A stretch of DNA of 64,000 nt from Hypericum androsaemum. Its lineage: Eukaryota > Streptophyta > Magnoliopsida > Malpighiales > Hypericaceae. Within the stretch, counting starts at the first letter, position 1, and each line of letters opens with the position of its first letter. Below, piece after piece: positions 22,916 through 35,062 of this stretch. Under the pieces are notes generated by a model that saw only the letters and a list, made by a program, of their open reading frames with translations, had not been told where the DNA came from and made no database searches. Location of the stretch: NCBI GenBank assembly GCA_963995505.1, contig OZ023180.1:12848689-12912688 (forward strand). Direction: 5' to 3'. Position numbers and translations under genes: made by a program.

Positions 22916-24238
22916 TGTAAGAATCGAGAAACTAGAGTGTTAGCTTTCTAAAGTTTGGGAGCAAAGGGTAATTTTCCATAAACCCTAGCCATATTAGGGT
23001 AACTTGGGGCGGATTATGATTTTTAGCCTTGAAAGCCATTATAAATAGGCCTGTAGGCTGGCCATCCTATTACCAAAAATAACACCCACAATTTTCCTCT
23101 CACTATGAAGGTGAGGAGAAAATTCGACTCGGGAGGAGGTGCCAGGAGAGGACGAGACCATCCGGAAATCACTCTACGAGGAGGGTAAGCTTTTATCACT
23201 GTTTTTCCATCTTAAATCTGATTTGAGTGATTCTCAAACAAGTCACGTATTCACTCTCCCAAAAAAAAGGTGGAGAGAACGATTTTGTGAGGGGACAAGT
23301 CAGATTCGAAAGGGTTTTGGAAGGATTGTTAGATTAGGCTCGTGAAAGTTTAAGGATTTAGGAGCAATATCAGGTAAATTTTAGGATTCTGAACATAAAT
23401 GACTCAAGTAGGGTCCTGACCTAATCTGATATTCTAAATTTAGTTCAGATCTGATTTTTTTGTTGTATGTGATTTCGATTCTGATTTTGTCTCGCTTACT
23501 AATTTGATAATCTGATTCTATTTTTGCTTATGAACTCGATTCCATTTCTGTTGTGTATGAATTTGATTATGTTCAGATTTGAGTATAAGTTTAGATGTGG
23601 ATATGGTGTTTTTGTTCAATTCAGACATACAGGATTAGTTTTGCACCTTTTTGGGTCCTATAGTTTATATGCATCGTTTCAAAGGAGCTACCGGGTAACC
23701 CTAGGTGCGTGTGATCAACTGGATAGAAAGTGTGGAAATTATCTGGGCTCGTGGGGATACCCTTTTGTCTTCTGGGCCCGTAACGCGGGAACAGAAGGGT
23801 ACTTTTCTTGGCCCCACAAGAATCCCGTCATGGATTTGTTACGCTCTGGAGTCCTCTTTGTGTTTAGTCGGTTAGTGGATCCCTTTCATTTTGCTCGTTG
23901 ATCAATGTGTATATGTTCGTTCTAAAGTTGATATATTTATTTAATTTCATTCCACTTACTGAGTTAATCAGCTCACCTTAATCGTATGTGTTTAAGATCG
24001 TTCAAGTGAGTTCCACGATGGGGAGTGGAGGGGTTCAGCTGCATGCATCGCCGTTGTTTCGTCTCAAATAATAAATATTGTCAATTTTTTGACTTTCAAT
24101 ATTTACTATGTAGATAATTGTTGCTTTCAGTTAAATTGAATACTTTTGGAGGTTTTAATCTGTTTCATAATAAATCTGTTGCATTTCGGGGTAATTAATA
24201 ACTCAGGCATTTGTCACCGCCATTTTTGGGTCGTGACA
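22916..24238 (+). repeat. 3' LTR of element D (1,323 bp)
   Basis: It begins TGTAAGAATCGAG, ends GGTCGTGACA, and is followed by the CCTAG duplication. Divergence from the 5' LTR is clearly visible, with many substitutions and several short indels. Confidence 0.93.
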
Positions 24239-25863
24239 CCTAGTTAGGAGGGGTCTGTTCATATGGTTGCCTTGCCCACTGAATACCATCAAATGGCGCT
24301 TAAGCCTGCTGGGCGACGACAAGGAGAAATGGAGTGAGCATTCAACAAAGAAACCCATTGAACGGCAGAATTGTCTGACAGATAGTGCATAACCTACTAC
24401 CTCAAGTTCGTAACCACTGACCGGTGCCCAAATCCAGAATTGCCTAGCCAACTTAGCCCGCCGAATGGCAGAAGTAGGCACCGAATGGTGGAAAAATAGG
24501 GCACCGCCACCTTCGAGAGCAATATCTCTCCTCTGTCTCCAGCACTCAAAATAGGGACGTCTCTTGAACTCTTCTCTAATTGACCATGTCTTTTTTGTGT
24601 TTGGTACGTTGATTTTTTCCTCACCTTTGGTTTTTTAAACTTGTGGTCCCCCTTGGTGGGTGGATTACAGGGGTTGATGACTGACCTTATGAAAGGATTT
24701 TTTAGCCGAAGGTGGAGATAACCGTCTCCAATTTTATTCATGAGATGCCTAGATGTTCTGGATTATTGGGGTGTCCTACTAATACTCTGTACCATCTCTT
24801 CCGTGTGGGTGTTTTGTGGGAGAATGGGGGGCCATTTTTGAGCAAGTTGAGCCAAGAGTCTTAGAGCCAAACTCCTTTTTATTCCCCTTATTTAACCCTT
24901 TTGAGCCTGAGCCATTTCATTTGGTATATGCACATGCAATGATTAACTATTATCGAAATCTTTCCCGTCCTTTGACACTTAGTCTGAGAAAGTGCAAAGG
25001 AATTAATCTGATGGGGTTGATTGTAAGGGAAATATGGTAGAATAGCCTTTTATTTGGGATTGAACATTGGGGAAAAATGGTAGATAAGGCCAACTAAAGA
25101 TGCCAAGCTTTGCGTGGATCTAAAATTTTCCATGTGTGAATAAATGAAGGAAAGGAAAAGAAAGGAAAAACTAAAGAGAAAAGTAGAAAAGAAAAGAAAA
25201 ACAACAAAAAATGAAAAAAGAAGAAAAGCAACAAAAAAGAGAAAGTTGCAGTATGAATAAGGCAATCAAATAAAAGGCAATGCTTATGCTCCAGGGTCAT
25301 AGGTCTTGGGTAAATATTGGGTATGAAGGCGTGTAGATATACGGCGAGTGAATTAGAATAGACGAGGGCTAGTATACCTTTGTAACAAGCTCCTCGGATT
25401 TGATGGTTTAGCTACTTTCCAAATGATTATCCTCACCTTTACCTTAACCCCTTTACAACCGAAGAAAAAGTCCCCTTGATCACGAACCCCCACATGATTT
25501 GAGACACCATAGAGTAGGATGTAGGGGATCACAAGGTCCCGGGCATGTACAAGATGGATAGGTAGCCGACTACTAAAGAGTACGATTAAAAATTCCTATC
25601 CTCTGAGTGGTCAACTCTCTAGTTCTATCCACCCTGGGTTAGCGCTCTTTTAAACCTATGAGGATGCGGTCTCTACGTATTCTTATTTTTATATTTGAGG
25701 AAGTGAACTTCTAAGTCGTAGGGTAGTATTGTGATGAGGAGTCGAAGTTTTTAGTGATTCCTTTATATAAACAGATCGGCAACTTTTGCTCTTATATATT
25801 TGTCTGTGTGTCCATGCTTTGGTCTTTTGCTTGAGGACAACCAAAGATTCAAGTGTGGGGGTG
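24239..25863 (+). other. end of left LTR and interior of element L
   Basis: 24239-24277 is the last part of the left LTR (CCTTGCCCACT matches 27170-27180). The rest has no gag or pol. It contains a purine-rich stretch at 25130-25255, which yields only chance hydrophobic frames on the minus strand, and GAGGACAACCAAAGATTC at about 25832 leading to the purine tract at 25853. This is the layout of an Athila/Tat 3' non-coding region. Confidence 0.65.
25853..25863 (+). other. polypurine tract of element L
   Basis: TGTGGGGGTG lies before TGATGAGTG, a typical Athila/Tat arrangement. Confidence 0.75.
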
Positions 25864-27180
25864 TGATGAGTGTGAGCAACACTCATTTTAGCACCTTATT
25901 TTAGGGTCATTTCGACCCATTTTCATGTCTAAAGTCCATGAGTCTTGATTCTTTTTGTCCATTTATAGGTTTGTTGCCTTGGATGGACTCACTTGTTATG
26001 TTGTAGGTCTTTTGGAGGTATTTGGAGAAGTTTGGGACCAATCGGAGCAGGCACGGACGAGAGCTCAAGGTGAAAAGGCCAAAGCAAGGTCCCTAAAGCC
26101 ACAAAGCGGTGGGATATCTCGCCGAGTGGCAGATTTCGGCTGCAAAAGTCCATGAATGCCACCGGGCGGTGTATTTTCCCCGCTGGTCGGCGGGTTCGTC
26201 TGGCAGATAGAGGATGCCGCACTTAAAAATCCATAACTTCTTGCTACGGTATCCGATTACGTCATATAAGGTACCGTTGGAAAACTAAGACAAAGATCTA
26301 CATTTTATTACCCATGACCAAAGTCCAGTTCTGAGAAGAAGACAGCCAAAATCATGCATCTTTGTTGGCCCATGAACCAGAGCGGGCACCAGACGGTGGC
26401 AAATCCATCGGATGGGGAGCGTGAAGCAGTTTGCACATGGAACAAGACCAAAAATGACAATTTCATCCTTTTACTCATCCTAGCTCTTTAATGTTTTGTT
26501 GGGGGCCTATAAATAGACCATTTAGGTCCCCATTTCACTTAGTCTAGTCTCATTTAGTTTCTAGACCCTTAGTTAGCCACATTTCCCTCTCTCTCACTCT
26601 CTCTAAAGATGAAGCAAGCTAGGAGTGTTGAAGAAGGAGAAGGCTAGGAAGCTTGAAGACATATTGAGCTTTTCTAAATTCTCTCTTTAATTTAATGCTT
26701 TTGACAATGGTTTGCTTTTATTGATGTTGAGTTTGAGCTTTCGGATGTGTGAGTAGTTGTGTGTGGGTTTGGTGCCTATGGATGCATCCCAATGACCTAG
26801 GTTTCGAATGGGCTTGTGCATATTCGTTGGTAAATGTAATGCTTTTGGTTAGGTCTTGTGGGATTAGGGTCTAAATACACCTAAGCCTCTAGAGGGGTGT
26901 GGTAGTGTTATAGCCTAGTCCAAGCTCTAAACTCCCGGTGGGGAATCATTGAGGGCCTATGACTTAGCAAATTAATCTAGTGGAAACCTAATGGATTTGA
27001 ATGTGAAGGGGAGCCATAGAGCTAGCCGAATAGAAGCCTGATGTGTATGAGACCAGAGGGTCGATCCTAGTTGTTCTTAGTGTGGAGTAAAGTATCACGT
27101 TTTAGATTTGCCTAAGACCGCCACAAGCCTAAGAGAGACCTAGTTTGGAGGGGTGTGTTCATGTGGTTGCCTTGCCCACT
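25864..27180 (+). repeat. right LTR of element L (about 1.32 kb)
   Basis: An uninterrupted copy. TATA box near 26506 (CCTATAAATAGACC). The uninterrupted sites for M (about 26638) and D (CCTAG at 27141-27145) are both present once, which proves those two insertions in the left LTR. Confidence 0.85.
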
Positions 27181-27262
27181 ACTTCTACTCTTGGATACCT
27201 AAGTTGTTTATAATTGTTTAGGTTATGAATATTCTCCCTCCTTTAATTAAACACACCAATCA

Positions 27263-28072
27263 CTATCTTACATATAGTCTGAAACTAACTAGTGAGTCGT
27301 ATAGGTGCTTTAGATCCCACTCCTCATGGTTCAACATTTCTCTTACTCTCTTTATTGCAGTGGGGTGAAAAAGCCCATCGTCAGAAGGTATGATGTTGAC
27401 CTTTGAGCTCATGTCACATACTACCTTTGGAATGAGCACTCCATTCACTTTGATCGGGATTGTTAAGTTCTTTGGGTCACAAGTTGGTGAGAGAGCTTAC
27501 TTCTCACTCGCCGTGTCACTGTTCAGAGTAATTCTTTTTTTTCTCTACGTACTTCAAAGAAGTCGCTTCCTTTCCAGGTTCTGATCATATCATAAGGCAT
27601 GTCTCTTCCTGGGTATTATTTCCACTCTTATGACTGCCTTGTTTCATCACAAGAATGGTCTTACCGCATAGAGTAGCAACACATGCGGCAATAATAAACT
27701 TGTCATCCACCGTCGTAAATTCTTTGGATCCCTTCCCTATTTCGAGTGTGATTTATCTTTTGATGACATCAATTTTCGCCCTTGTCGTAGCAAGAAATGG
27801 CCTTTCCAACTTCTGTATGGCATGGAAAGAGAATCATTAGCCATTCAGTTGGGGTTATCAGCGAGTTGTAGTGGAGGACAGTTTAATGTTGACCAGAGGG
27901 AGTGAGACATAACGTTCACCGAGGATCCCAAATCATAGAAGTCATCTTTTATTAGCATGTCCTTAATGGAAACTGGGTCCTCATAAGGAGTTTTTTCTCC
28001 CTCTGGTTGGCCCATAGCCATCATGGTCATTACACACTCTCCCTGTTGTTTATTCTCTATCGCGAGCACCAC
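27263..28072 (-). pseudogene. protease-like region(s) of element K
   Basis: Two retropepsin-like loops occur in order on the minus strand. The first (27845-28072) reads YEDPVSIKDML then FYDLGSSVNVMSHSLW and LQLADN, like the family CDLGASVxLMP and LQLADRS. The second (27263-27500) reads KNLTIPIKVNGVLIPKVVCD then MSSKVNIIPSD. The D-L-G and D-M-S triplets would not be standard active sites. Either the protease was duplicated or two gypsy fragments are joined. Confidence 0.65.
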
Positions 28073-28452
28073 TTTCCTTTATCATGCGGGCCCAATCCTA
28101 GAGGAATCTTAGCACTTTATTCTCTAACTGTTGGTAGGCCATTACTTGACCCTGCATGATTTATTCAAGCTTTGTCATTCTAGATCCTTGATCCAAAATA
28201 CTTGCTGTCATATCCTTCTTGCTTTGAAGTAGAGTCTCCATCTTATCCAGTATAAAACCCCATTTTTTGGCTCTAGCTTCTATGCTTTTCACCGTATTGT
28301 AGAGGTGACTCCTAGGAATGGATCCTTGTTCTTAAGGTCAATCTTGTAAGGGAGGTCCCTGGTCTGGCACGATTGTCAGTGGGTTGTCATTTCAGATGTG
28401 TGTAGGGTTGGAGTCATTCCTTACACCAGACTTATAAGAGCCAATTCCTCAA

Positions 28453-29230
28453 TTAGTTGAGTAATTTGGGCATTGTCCTTGCGCCATGTAGTTCTCCAGT
28501 TGAATGGCGAGGTGAGGTGTTAGAACCTTGTTCTCCCAAATCTTCACCATTCCCTTGGATCCTTGCCACTTTTCTAGCCGATGGGCTATTGTCATTCCAA
28601 TGCTTCTCGAGAGCTGCTACTTGTGCTTGCAATTGAACTACTAAATCCAAATCTTGCCCCCTCCTTGAGGTCGTGAAGGATGGAGTTCACGCTCGCCTGA
28701 GTAGGAGGATGTGGAGGAATCAATTTCTTCCAGTATGCGAATGGCCTCTCTTCACAACTTTCTTGAGAATGAACCACCTGCTGCCGCATCAAGAGTTACT
28801 TTTGCAATAGCAGTGAGCCCAAAGAAGAAGGCTGTAGTAAATGATCTTCCGTCATATTCTTAGCAGGGCATGATCTTTTGAGGTCCTTGAATCGCTCCCA
28901 AGCTTCTCCTAAAGTCTCATCTTTATATTGCTGGAATGTATTTATCAATCGTAAGATTTGGTTTATCTTGGCGGATGAGAAGTACTTGCCTAAGAACGCA
29001 TTTGCCACTTCCCTCTAAGTAGTGATTCCTGAATCACTCAAGCTTGTATACCACAACCTTGCTCTACTATATAGGGTGAAAGGGAAGAGACATAATTTGA
29101 TGGCGTCATTCGACAGCCATTGGATTTTGAAGGTCTCGCAAATTGCCAAGAACCTAGAAAGATGGTCTCTTGGGTATTCCTTGGCTTATCCACCAAATTG
29201 TAAGGAGTTGGTTAGAGTGTTGAAGACTCT
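28453..29230 (-). pseudogene. gag of element K
   Basis: Minus-strand capsid signature: LFPFTLYSRARLWYTSL (about 29090), VANAFLGKYFSSAKINQ (about 28980) and ETLGEAWERFKDLKRSCP (about 28900), the standard retrotransposon Gag of Athila/Tat elements. Downstream (28453-28792) lie an Asn/Ser-rich region and VVQLQAQVAALEKHW, a short coiled coil. Several frameshifts. Confidence 0.85.
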
Positions 29231-29611
29231 AAATGGAATTGTGTAGTTGTGGGAGTCTATGTTCAGGCATGGCACTCCGGATGTCATTCCATCGAGTGTC
29301 AAGCGAGCAAAATCTATAAAAGGGATGTCCTTATCCTCCCCCATGACTCATAGACCGCCCATAGCCTGGTCTCCATCACGATTAGCTTTGAAATTCATCT
29401 CTCTTTTCCTTCTTTTTTCTTTTCTCAAAGTTCTCTCAATTTTCTCGATGTCTTCATTAAGCTCGTCTTGGTCCACACGTGACCCAACGTGCGAGTTCGT
29501 GGCATATCAGGTCAAGAGTCCATGGGAGAAATAAGAGTAGCACTTAACTAAAAAAAAGTAGAATCAACCTAACTATTTCACAAATCACAAAGATGCATTG
29601 GGGGATGCTGC
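29231..29611 (-). other. 5' leader / gag N-terminus of element K
   Basis: Between the primer site and recognisable Gag. Only short, broken charged peptides are visible. No intact ORF. Confidence 0.5.
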
Positions 29612-29629
29612 TCCCCGACAATGGCGCTA
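29612..29629 (-). other. primer site, tRNA-Asp type (element K)
   Basis: The minus strand reads TAGCGCCATTGTCGGGGA. This is close to TGGCGCCGTTGCCGGGGA, the usual site of Athila/Ogre-type elements. Confidence 0.85.
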
Positions 29630-29636
29630 ATTCAAG

Positions 29637-29820
29637 ATTAGATTTTTAGGTCCACCTTGCAATAGTAGGAAGTACGGGTATAATATCGAACCATAAGAAG
29701 CGGGTTTAAGACATCCCAAGTGAGTTGCAATTAAGATTAGGTTGATTAGCATTTTATGAGAGGTTTGGTTGAAGCAAATAATGAAAAAGATTAAGTTGAA
29801 AGGGTGTAAAGACATAGACT
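29637..29820 (-). repeat. LTR remnant of element K
   Basis: It includes the widespread GGAAGTACGGGTATAATATCG-type block (plus strand, about 29668) usually next to Tat/Ogre primer sites. It is cut short where copia sequence starts at about 29821. Confidence 0.6.
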
Positions 29821-29843
29821 CTAAAGACTCTAACTATCGCTTT

Positions 29844-30720
29844 CTAGTGTTCATTGCTAGGTTTACTAGTATATCTCAATAATCTGTTTATCGAGTTTGC
29901 AATATCCAATCTAGTATAATCTATGAGGTATATTAGACTATCTATAACTCTAGAATAATCTAGTTGTCGTACACTTTCTCCACGACTCTTGCATAGACTC
30001 GACACCTTCCACAGGAGTTCTCGCAATATCATTACTATCCTTATCAAAATTTTCAAGTATCTTTTTGACATAATTACTTTGAGAAAGTGCCTAACCTTCT
30101 GAACTCTTGGTGATTTTCATCCCAAGTATTACGTCAGCTTATCCCATGTCTTTCACGTCTGCGACAAATTTCACTTGGTAATTTTAATATTATCATTATT
30201 ACCTATAATCAACATGTCATCTACGTATAGACGTACTATCACATACTATTTATTAGCGACTTTTACGTAGACACATTTATCATACAGGTTTATCAAAAAA
30301 TTGTTTGGTAGCATTACACTATCAAACTTTTTATGCCATTGCTTAGGTGCTTGTTTCAATACATATAATGATTTTGCAAGTTTACACACCTTATGTTCTT
30401 TACCCAAAACCACAAACCCTTCAGATTATTCCGTGTAAATCTCCTTTTCTAAATCTCTATTAAAGAAGGCCATTTTAACATCCATTTGATAGATCTCTAG
30501 GTTAAACAAAGCTGCCAGGGCTAACTCTAACATTGTAGAGTTTTCCTGGAGATAGGAGCATGCATTTTAAAATAATGAACACCATCAGTTTACTTAGAGC
30601 CTTTAACTACACGTCTAGGCTTGTACTTATCCATTGTACCATCCAGATTCATCTTACTTTTTAAGATCCACTTGTGACCTAGTGGTTTGCTACCTAGAGG
30701 TAGATCCACTAGTTCCTAAG
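29844..30720 (-). pseudogene. copia reverse transcriptase remnant (E)
   Basis: The minus strand gives GESVRQLDYSRVIDSLIYL (29844-30071), which follows RT in copia elements. Upstream pieces correspond to the palm: an MLIIGNNDNIKI-like segment lies at about 30190-30240 and the LDGTMDKYKPR-like segment at about 30630. All frames are interrupted. Confidence 0.8.
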
Positions 30721-31728
30721 TATGACTATGCAAGAAAGACTCTATCTCATTATTCACCACTTTCTTTCGAAGAGCAGAGTCTCTAGAGGACACAGCTTCT
30801 TTGTGGGTTACCAGATCCTTTTCTAACAGATAAGTTAGAAAATTGGATCCAAATAACTTTTCTTTACTAGCCCTTTTCCCATGTTTAAGTTCTTCAACTT
30901 GATCTTGAAGTTTCTCTCTACCCACATTGCTCCCACTTTGGTCAACTTGACTGTCAACCTCTGTTTGAGCTTTGTGAGGAAATATTTTCTCGAAGGATGA
31001 AGTGTCCCTACCTCTAATTATAATGTTTACATGTACATCAGAGTTATCTGACTTGTATACAAGAATCAGTATATATGGTGTGCATAGCCGATAAATGCAC
31101 AATCCACCGTCTTGGATCCTATCATAGTCCTTTTAGGAGGGGTGATCAGAACCTTAGCAAGACATCCGTAATCCCTTAGGAATTTTTAGTTAGGTACATG
31201 ATCTTTCCACAATACATAAGGTATTTTATCCAACTTTTGTGTGGTACTTTATTGAGCACATAGTTGGCCGAAAGCTGAGCTTCCTCCCACAACTTTGAAG
31301 ATTATTGATCTTCTTCCCAAGTTGGTTCTTGACTTCAATCTCATAGTGAATGAAAATTTTTATTTCTTCACCTTTACTTCTCATCAATTAGACATAGCAG
31401 TATCTAGTATAATCATCGATCAAGTATCATACTTGTGTTTATAATCTCAGTTGAATTTGGGTAATAGGCCTAGTAACATAAGCCTTTGTAAAGACATATA
31501 TTTCAGATGACCTATCTACCATTCCACAATTGTACTAACTCATTAGAATATGGAAAAAAATTACATTCTACCCAACATTTATTACAATGGTACTAGTGCT
31601 AACTTCAGATGTTGCACCTCTATCAATTTAAGCATTATACTTTGCCTTGGAGGCTAAAGTCATTATACTCATTTTAGAAGATATTGGTCAAATAACCCTT
31701 GACAATAAATATTTTTTGCCATCCAACA
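30716..31728 (-). pseudogene. copia integrase end and RT start (E), left of B
   Basis: An open stretch at 30716-31102 includes KAQTEVDSQVDQSGSNVG and LEKDLVTHKEAVSSRDSALR, the spacer and the start of RT also seen in F at 49140-49420. Between 31103 and 31728 are broken integrase fragments matching F 48430-49080. Confidence 0.75.
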
Positions 31729-32539
31729 TGATGTAAAACTCGCTGGGAATTCCACACGAACGGACCGCTGCTACTTGATGGATGAGAAAGACTCCAACTC
31801 CAACTACGCAATGCACGAACCTTGGTGATGTCTCACCGCAACCCGAACAATGGAAGTCAAGAACCCAAGTCCTTAAGTCGAATCACGCCACAAACAGAGG
31901 TGGATAATCTGTTTGATAAGTGAAATACGTTGCCCTAGCTAAGCGACGCACTAGCCTAACCAAGAACACACAATGAGTATCAAAACTCACAAACTAGCAA
32001 TAGCTAAGTATATTCTGAATGAATAAAAGGTTGTCCACGTTTTTATTGCTAGGAGTCCCTTTATATAGGCCCCAAAAGTCTCAAACATTCCTAAACAAAA
32101 ACTAACTCCAAATAAGGAGTTCAAAGCTGGCCAAAACTCACCTTCCTAAATAAAAGGGATTCTGGCCTAATTATTCACTAAGTAGGAAAAACAAACTAAA
32201 CTAAGATAGATACTAGAATATCTAGTAAATATCACGTCCTAAAACATAGGAAAAGAAGTTCCTAAAATTTAGGGATGCATGTCCAAGATAAGTTGAAATT
32301 CTGTTTGCATGCATCCAAAAGAATCTTGCGCATGCTAGGCTTCTAAAATAGCACCAATAACGTGTATGGGCTTAACATGGCCTTCTAGGTCGTCCTTGGG
32401 CTTGCTTGATTCAACTTGAGTCCGAATGCCTTCAATAAATCCATTCAGTTCAGCTTGAAGCTTCTTGGCCCGTGCTCTTGTAATCGGCCCAATTGGAACA
32501 CGCAATGCTCCATGCTCGTTGTTGGATGGTCTCACATCA
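31729..32539 (-). repeat. 3' LTR of element B
   Basis: The minus-strand LTR begins at 32539. TATA-like TATATAAAGG (minus) lies near 32050-32060. The integrase ORF runs from the interior into it and stops at 32335, so about 205 bp of U3 are coding. Confidence 0.95.
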
Positions 32540-33580
32540 TTCCCCCTCTCTTGAAAAGGATTTGCCCTCAAATCTTCACCTGCATCAAAAGGGCTTAAGT
32601 CAGCAACATTAAATGTAGCACTTACATTATACTCACCAGGTAGATCAAGCTTGTAGGCATTGTCATTAATGCGCTCTAAAACTTGGAATGGACCATCTCC
32701 ACGAGGTAGTAACTTGGAGCGACGTTGAACGGGAAAACGCTCCTTTCGCATATGCAACCAAACCCATTCACCAGGCTCAAAGACAACTTTGTGCCGTCCT
32801 TTGTTGGCTTGCCTTGCATAGTGCTCCGTTCTCTTCTCAATATTCAGCCTTGCCTTTTCATGTAATTGCTTGACAAATTCTGCCTTCTTCTTGCCATCTA
32901 AATTAACATGCTCACTCAAAGGTAAAGGTGACAAATCCAATGGAGTCAAAGGATTAAATCCATAAACAAGCTCAAATGGTGAGAATTGAGTAGCAGAATG
33001 AACTGATCGATTGTAAGCAAATTCAACATGTGGCAAACATTCCTCCCAATTCTTAATGTTATGCTTAATAAGTGCTCTTAAGAGTGTAGATAGAGTTCTA
33101 TTCACAACTTCAGTTTGACCATCAGTTTGTGGATGACAGGTAGTAGAGAATAACAACTTAGTACCTAACTTGCACCACAAGGTCTTCCAAAAATAGCTCA
33201 AGAATTTAGCATCTCTATCAGAAATAATTGTCCTAGGCATGCCATGCAATCTAACAATTTCTCTAAAGAACAAATCAGCAACATTAGAAGCATCATCAGT
33301 TTTATGACATGGAATAAAATGTGCCATCTTAGAAAATCTATCCACTACCACAAAGATAGAATCTCGTCCACGCTTAGTCCTAGGAAGTCCTAACACAAAG
33401 TCCATAGAAATATCAATCCAAGGTTCACTAGGTATAGGTAGTGGCGTATACAAACCATGGGGTTTTACCTTTGACTTGGCTTGCTTGCAAGTGATGCAAC
33501 GGCCACAAACTCTTTCAACATCCCTCTTCATGTGTGGCCAAAAGAAATGATCTTGTAGCATTGCCAAGTCTTTGCGATTC
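32335..33580 (-). CDS. integrase part of element B pol
   Basis: One open frame of about 415 residues. The zinc finger ends in [11 protein letters not shown]; its histidines ([10 protein letters not shown]) lie just upstream in the other frame. The core has [23 protein letters not shown] and [12 protein letters not shown], so D, D and E are intact. The tail reads [37 protein letters not shown] and [12 protein letters not shown], the last part encoded by LTR sequence. It would insert element DNA. The frame is out of phase with RNase H because one base is missing near 33575. The clade is uncertain; a chromovirus other than Tekay seems likely. Confidence 0.9.
32540..32557 (-). other. polypurine tract of element B
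   Basis: The minus strand reads CAAGAGAGGGGGAA before TGATGTGAG. It codes for part of FQERGND. Confidence 0.8.
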
Positions 33581-35062
33581 CAAAGTGCCCCATCAATCCT
33601 CCTCCATGTGCCTCCTGCATAAGCAATTCTCGCATAGAACAATTAGGCACACAAAGTTTGTTTTCACGAAATAGGTAACCTTCATTCCGAAAGAATTTAT
33701 TACTCGCACCCTTCTCCGTAGCTCGGAATAGATCACCAAAATCAATATCTTCAGCATACAACTCTTTGATGTGTTCAAAACCAAGTAACTTAGCATCAAG
33801 AGTTGAGATCAAGGCATACCTCCGTGACAGTGCATCAGCAACGACATTTTCCTTACCTTGCTTGTAGCGAATGACATAAGGAAATGTCTCAATGAATTCT
33901 ACCCAGCGTGCATGCCTCTTATTCAGCTTGTGTTGCCCTTTCAAGTGCTTCAACGATTCATGATCAGTGTGTATCACGAATTCCTTGGGCCACAAGTAGT
34001 GATGCCATGTCTCCAATGTCCGAATTAAAGCATACAACTCTTTGTCATAGGTCGGATAGTTTAGAGGTGCTCCGCTTAATTTCTCGCTGAAATAGGCAAT
34101 TGGCCGTCGATCTTGCATGAGTACAGCGCCAATACCTACACTTGAAGCATCACACTCAACTTCAAACGTTTTAGAAAAATTAGGTAAAGCTAATAAAGGA
34201 GCATTCGTCAACTTCTCTTTGAGTAATTGAAATGCTTTCTCTTGCGCTTCTCCCCAGCTGAATCCAACGCTCTTCTTAATCACTTCGGTGAGTGGTGCGG
34301 CTATGGTGCTAAAATCTTTCACAAATCTTCGGTAGAAGCTTGCTAGTCCATGGAAGCTTCAAACATGTGCAATGTTTGTGGGGGTCGGCCAATCCCTAAT
34401 TACCTTTATCTTTTCTTCATCAACCTGTATTCCTTCAGCACTAACAACAAAACCCAAGAATACAAGCTTATCTGTGCAAAAGGTGCACTTCTTCAAGTTA
34501 GCAAATAATTGATCCTCCCTAAGTGCAATCAAAATAGATTTCAAGTGCTCTACGTGCTCCTCAATGCTCTTGCTATAAATGAGTATATCATCAAAGTAAA
34601 CAACTACAAATTTGCCAATGAATGGACGTAAAACATGATTCATAAGGCGCATGAATGTACTAGGTGCATTAGATAATCCAAAAGGCATGACCATCCATTC
34701 ATACAAACCATACTTCGTTTTAAACGCTGTTTTCCATTCATCACCTTCTTTCATGCGAATCTGATGATAACCACTTTTCAAATCAATCTTTGAAAACATG
34801 CAAGAACCATACAACTCATCCAACATGTCATCTAAACGAGGAATAGGGTGACGATATTTTACCGTAATGTTGTTGACAGCGCGACAATCAACACACATCC
34901 TCCATGATCCATCTTTCTTTGGCACAAGTAAGACCGGAACAGCGCATGGACTCATGCTCTCTCTCACGTACCCTTTCTCCAAAAGTTCATTGACTTGCTT
35001 CTCAAGTTCTTTCGTCTCCTCCGGATTGCTTCTATAAGCTGGTCGGTTTGGAATTGATGCTC
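33576..35062 (-). pseudogene. RT and RNase H of element B
   Basis: RT starts abruptly within its N-terminus ([17 protein letters not shown], about 35045) and shows [46 protein letters not shown] and [12 protein letters not shown] (about 34600). A TGA at about 34362 ([13 protein letters not shown], an arginine codon in the family) interrupts it. RNase H follows with [33 protein letters not shown] and [11 protein letters not shown], so all acidic residues are present. The frame is lost near 33575. Apart from these two lesions and the missing protease it is well preserved. Confidence 0.9.

Larger units (their letters stand above)
16357..24238 (+). mobile_element. Ty3/gypsy element D (Tekay/Del-like)
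   Basis: The 5' LTR is 16357-17674, primer site 17680-17691, gag from 18407, then protease, RT, RNase H, integrase, purine tract 22904-22915 and 3' LTR 22916-24238. The target duplication is CCTAG at 16352-16356 and 24239-24243. The domain order and MAPTTRAG start fit Tekay/Del chromoviruses. All coding parts carry frameshifts and stops, and the LTRs differ at many positions, so the insertion is not recent. It sits in the left LTR of L; the right LTR of L has the empty site at 27141-27145. Confidence 0.93.
11603..27180 (+). mobile_element. LTR element L (short interior), host of M and D
   Basis: The left LTR is split into 11603-12400, 15841-16356 and 24239-24277. The interior is 24278-25863 and the right LTR 25864-27180. 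Without the insertions the element would be about 4.3 kb. The interior has no gag or pol and consists of the 3' non-coding part typical of Athila/Tat elements, including a purine-rich tract and GTGTGGGGGTG before the LTR, so L is non-autonomous or internally deleted. The LTR starts are TGTGAG (left) and TGATGAG (right). No clean TSD was found: GTAAA precedes the left end and ACTTC follows the right end. The right boundary is set by where the two LTR copies stop matching. Confidence 0.75.
27181..29820 (-). mobile_element. Ty3/gypsy element K (Athila/Tat-type), partial
   Basis: Minus-strand order: LTR remnant 29820-29637, primer site 29629-29612, gag, protease. There is no RT here. At the right it abuts copia element E at about 29821; at the left it ends at L. 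Confidence 0.75.

Noticed and set aside
25050..25300. Phe-rich hydrophobic minus-strand frames that look like membrane segments
   Set aside because: They arise from the A/G-rich tract in the interior of L and have no gene context.
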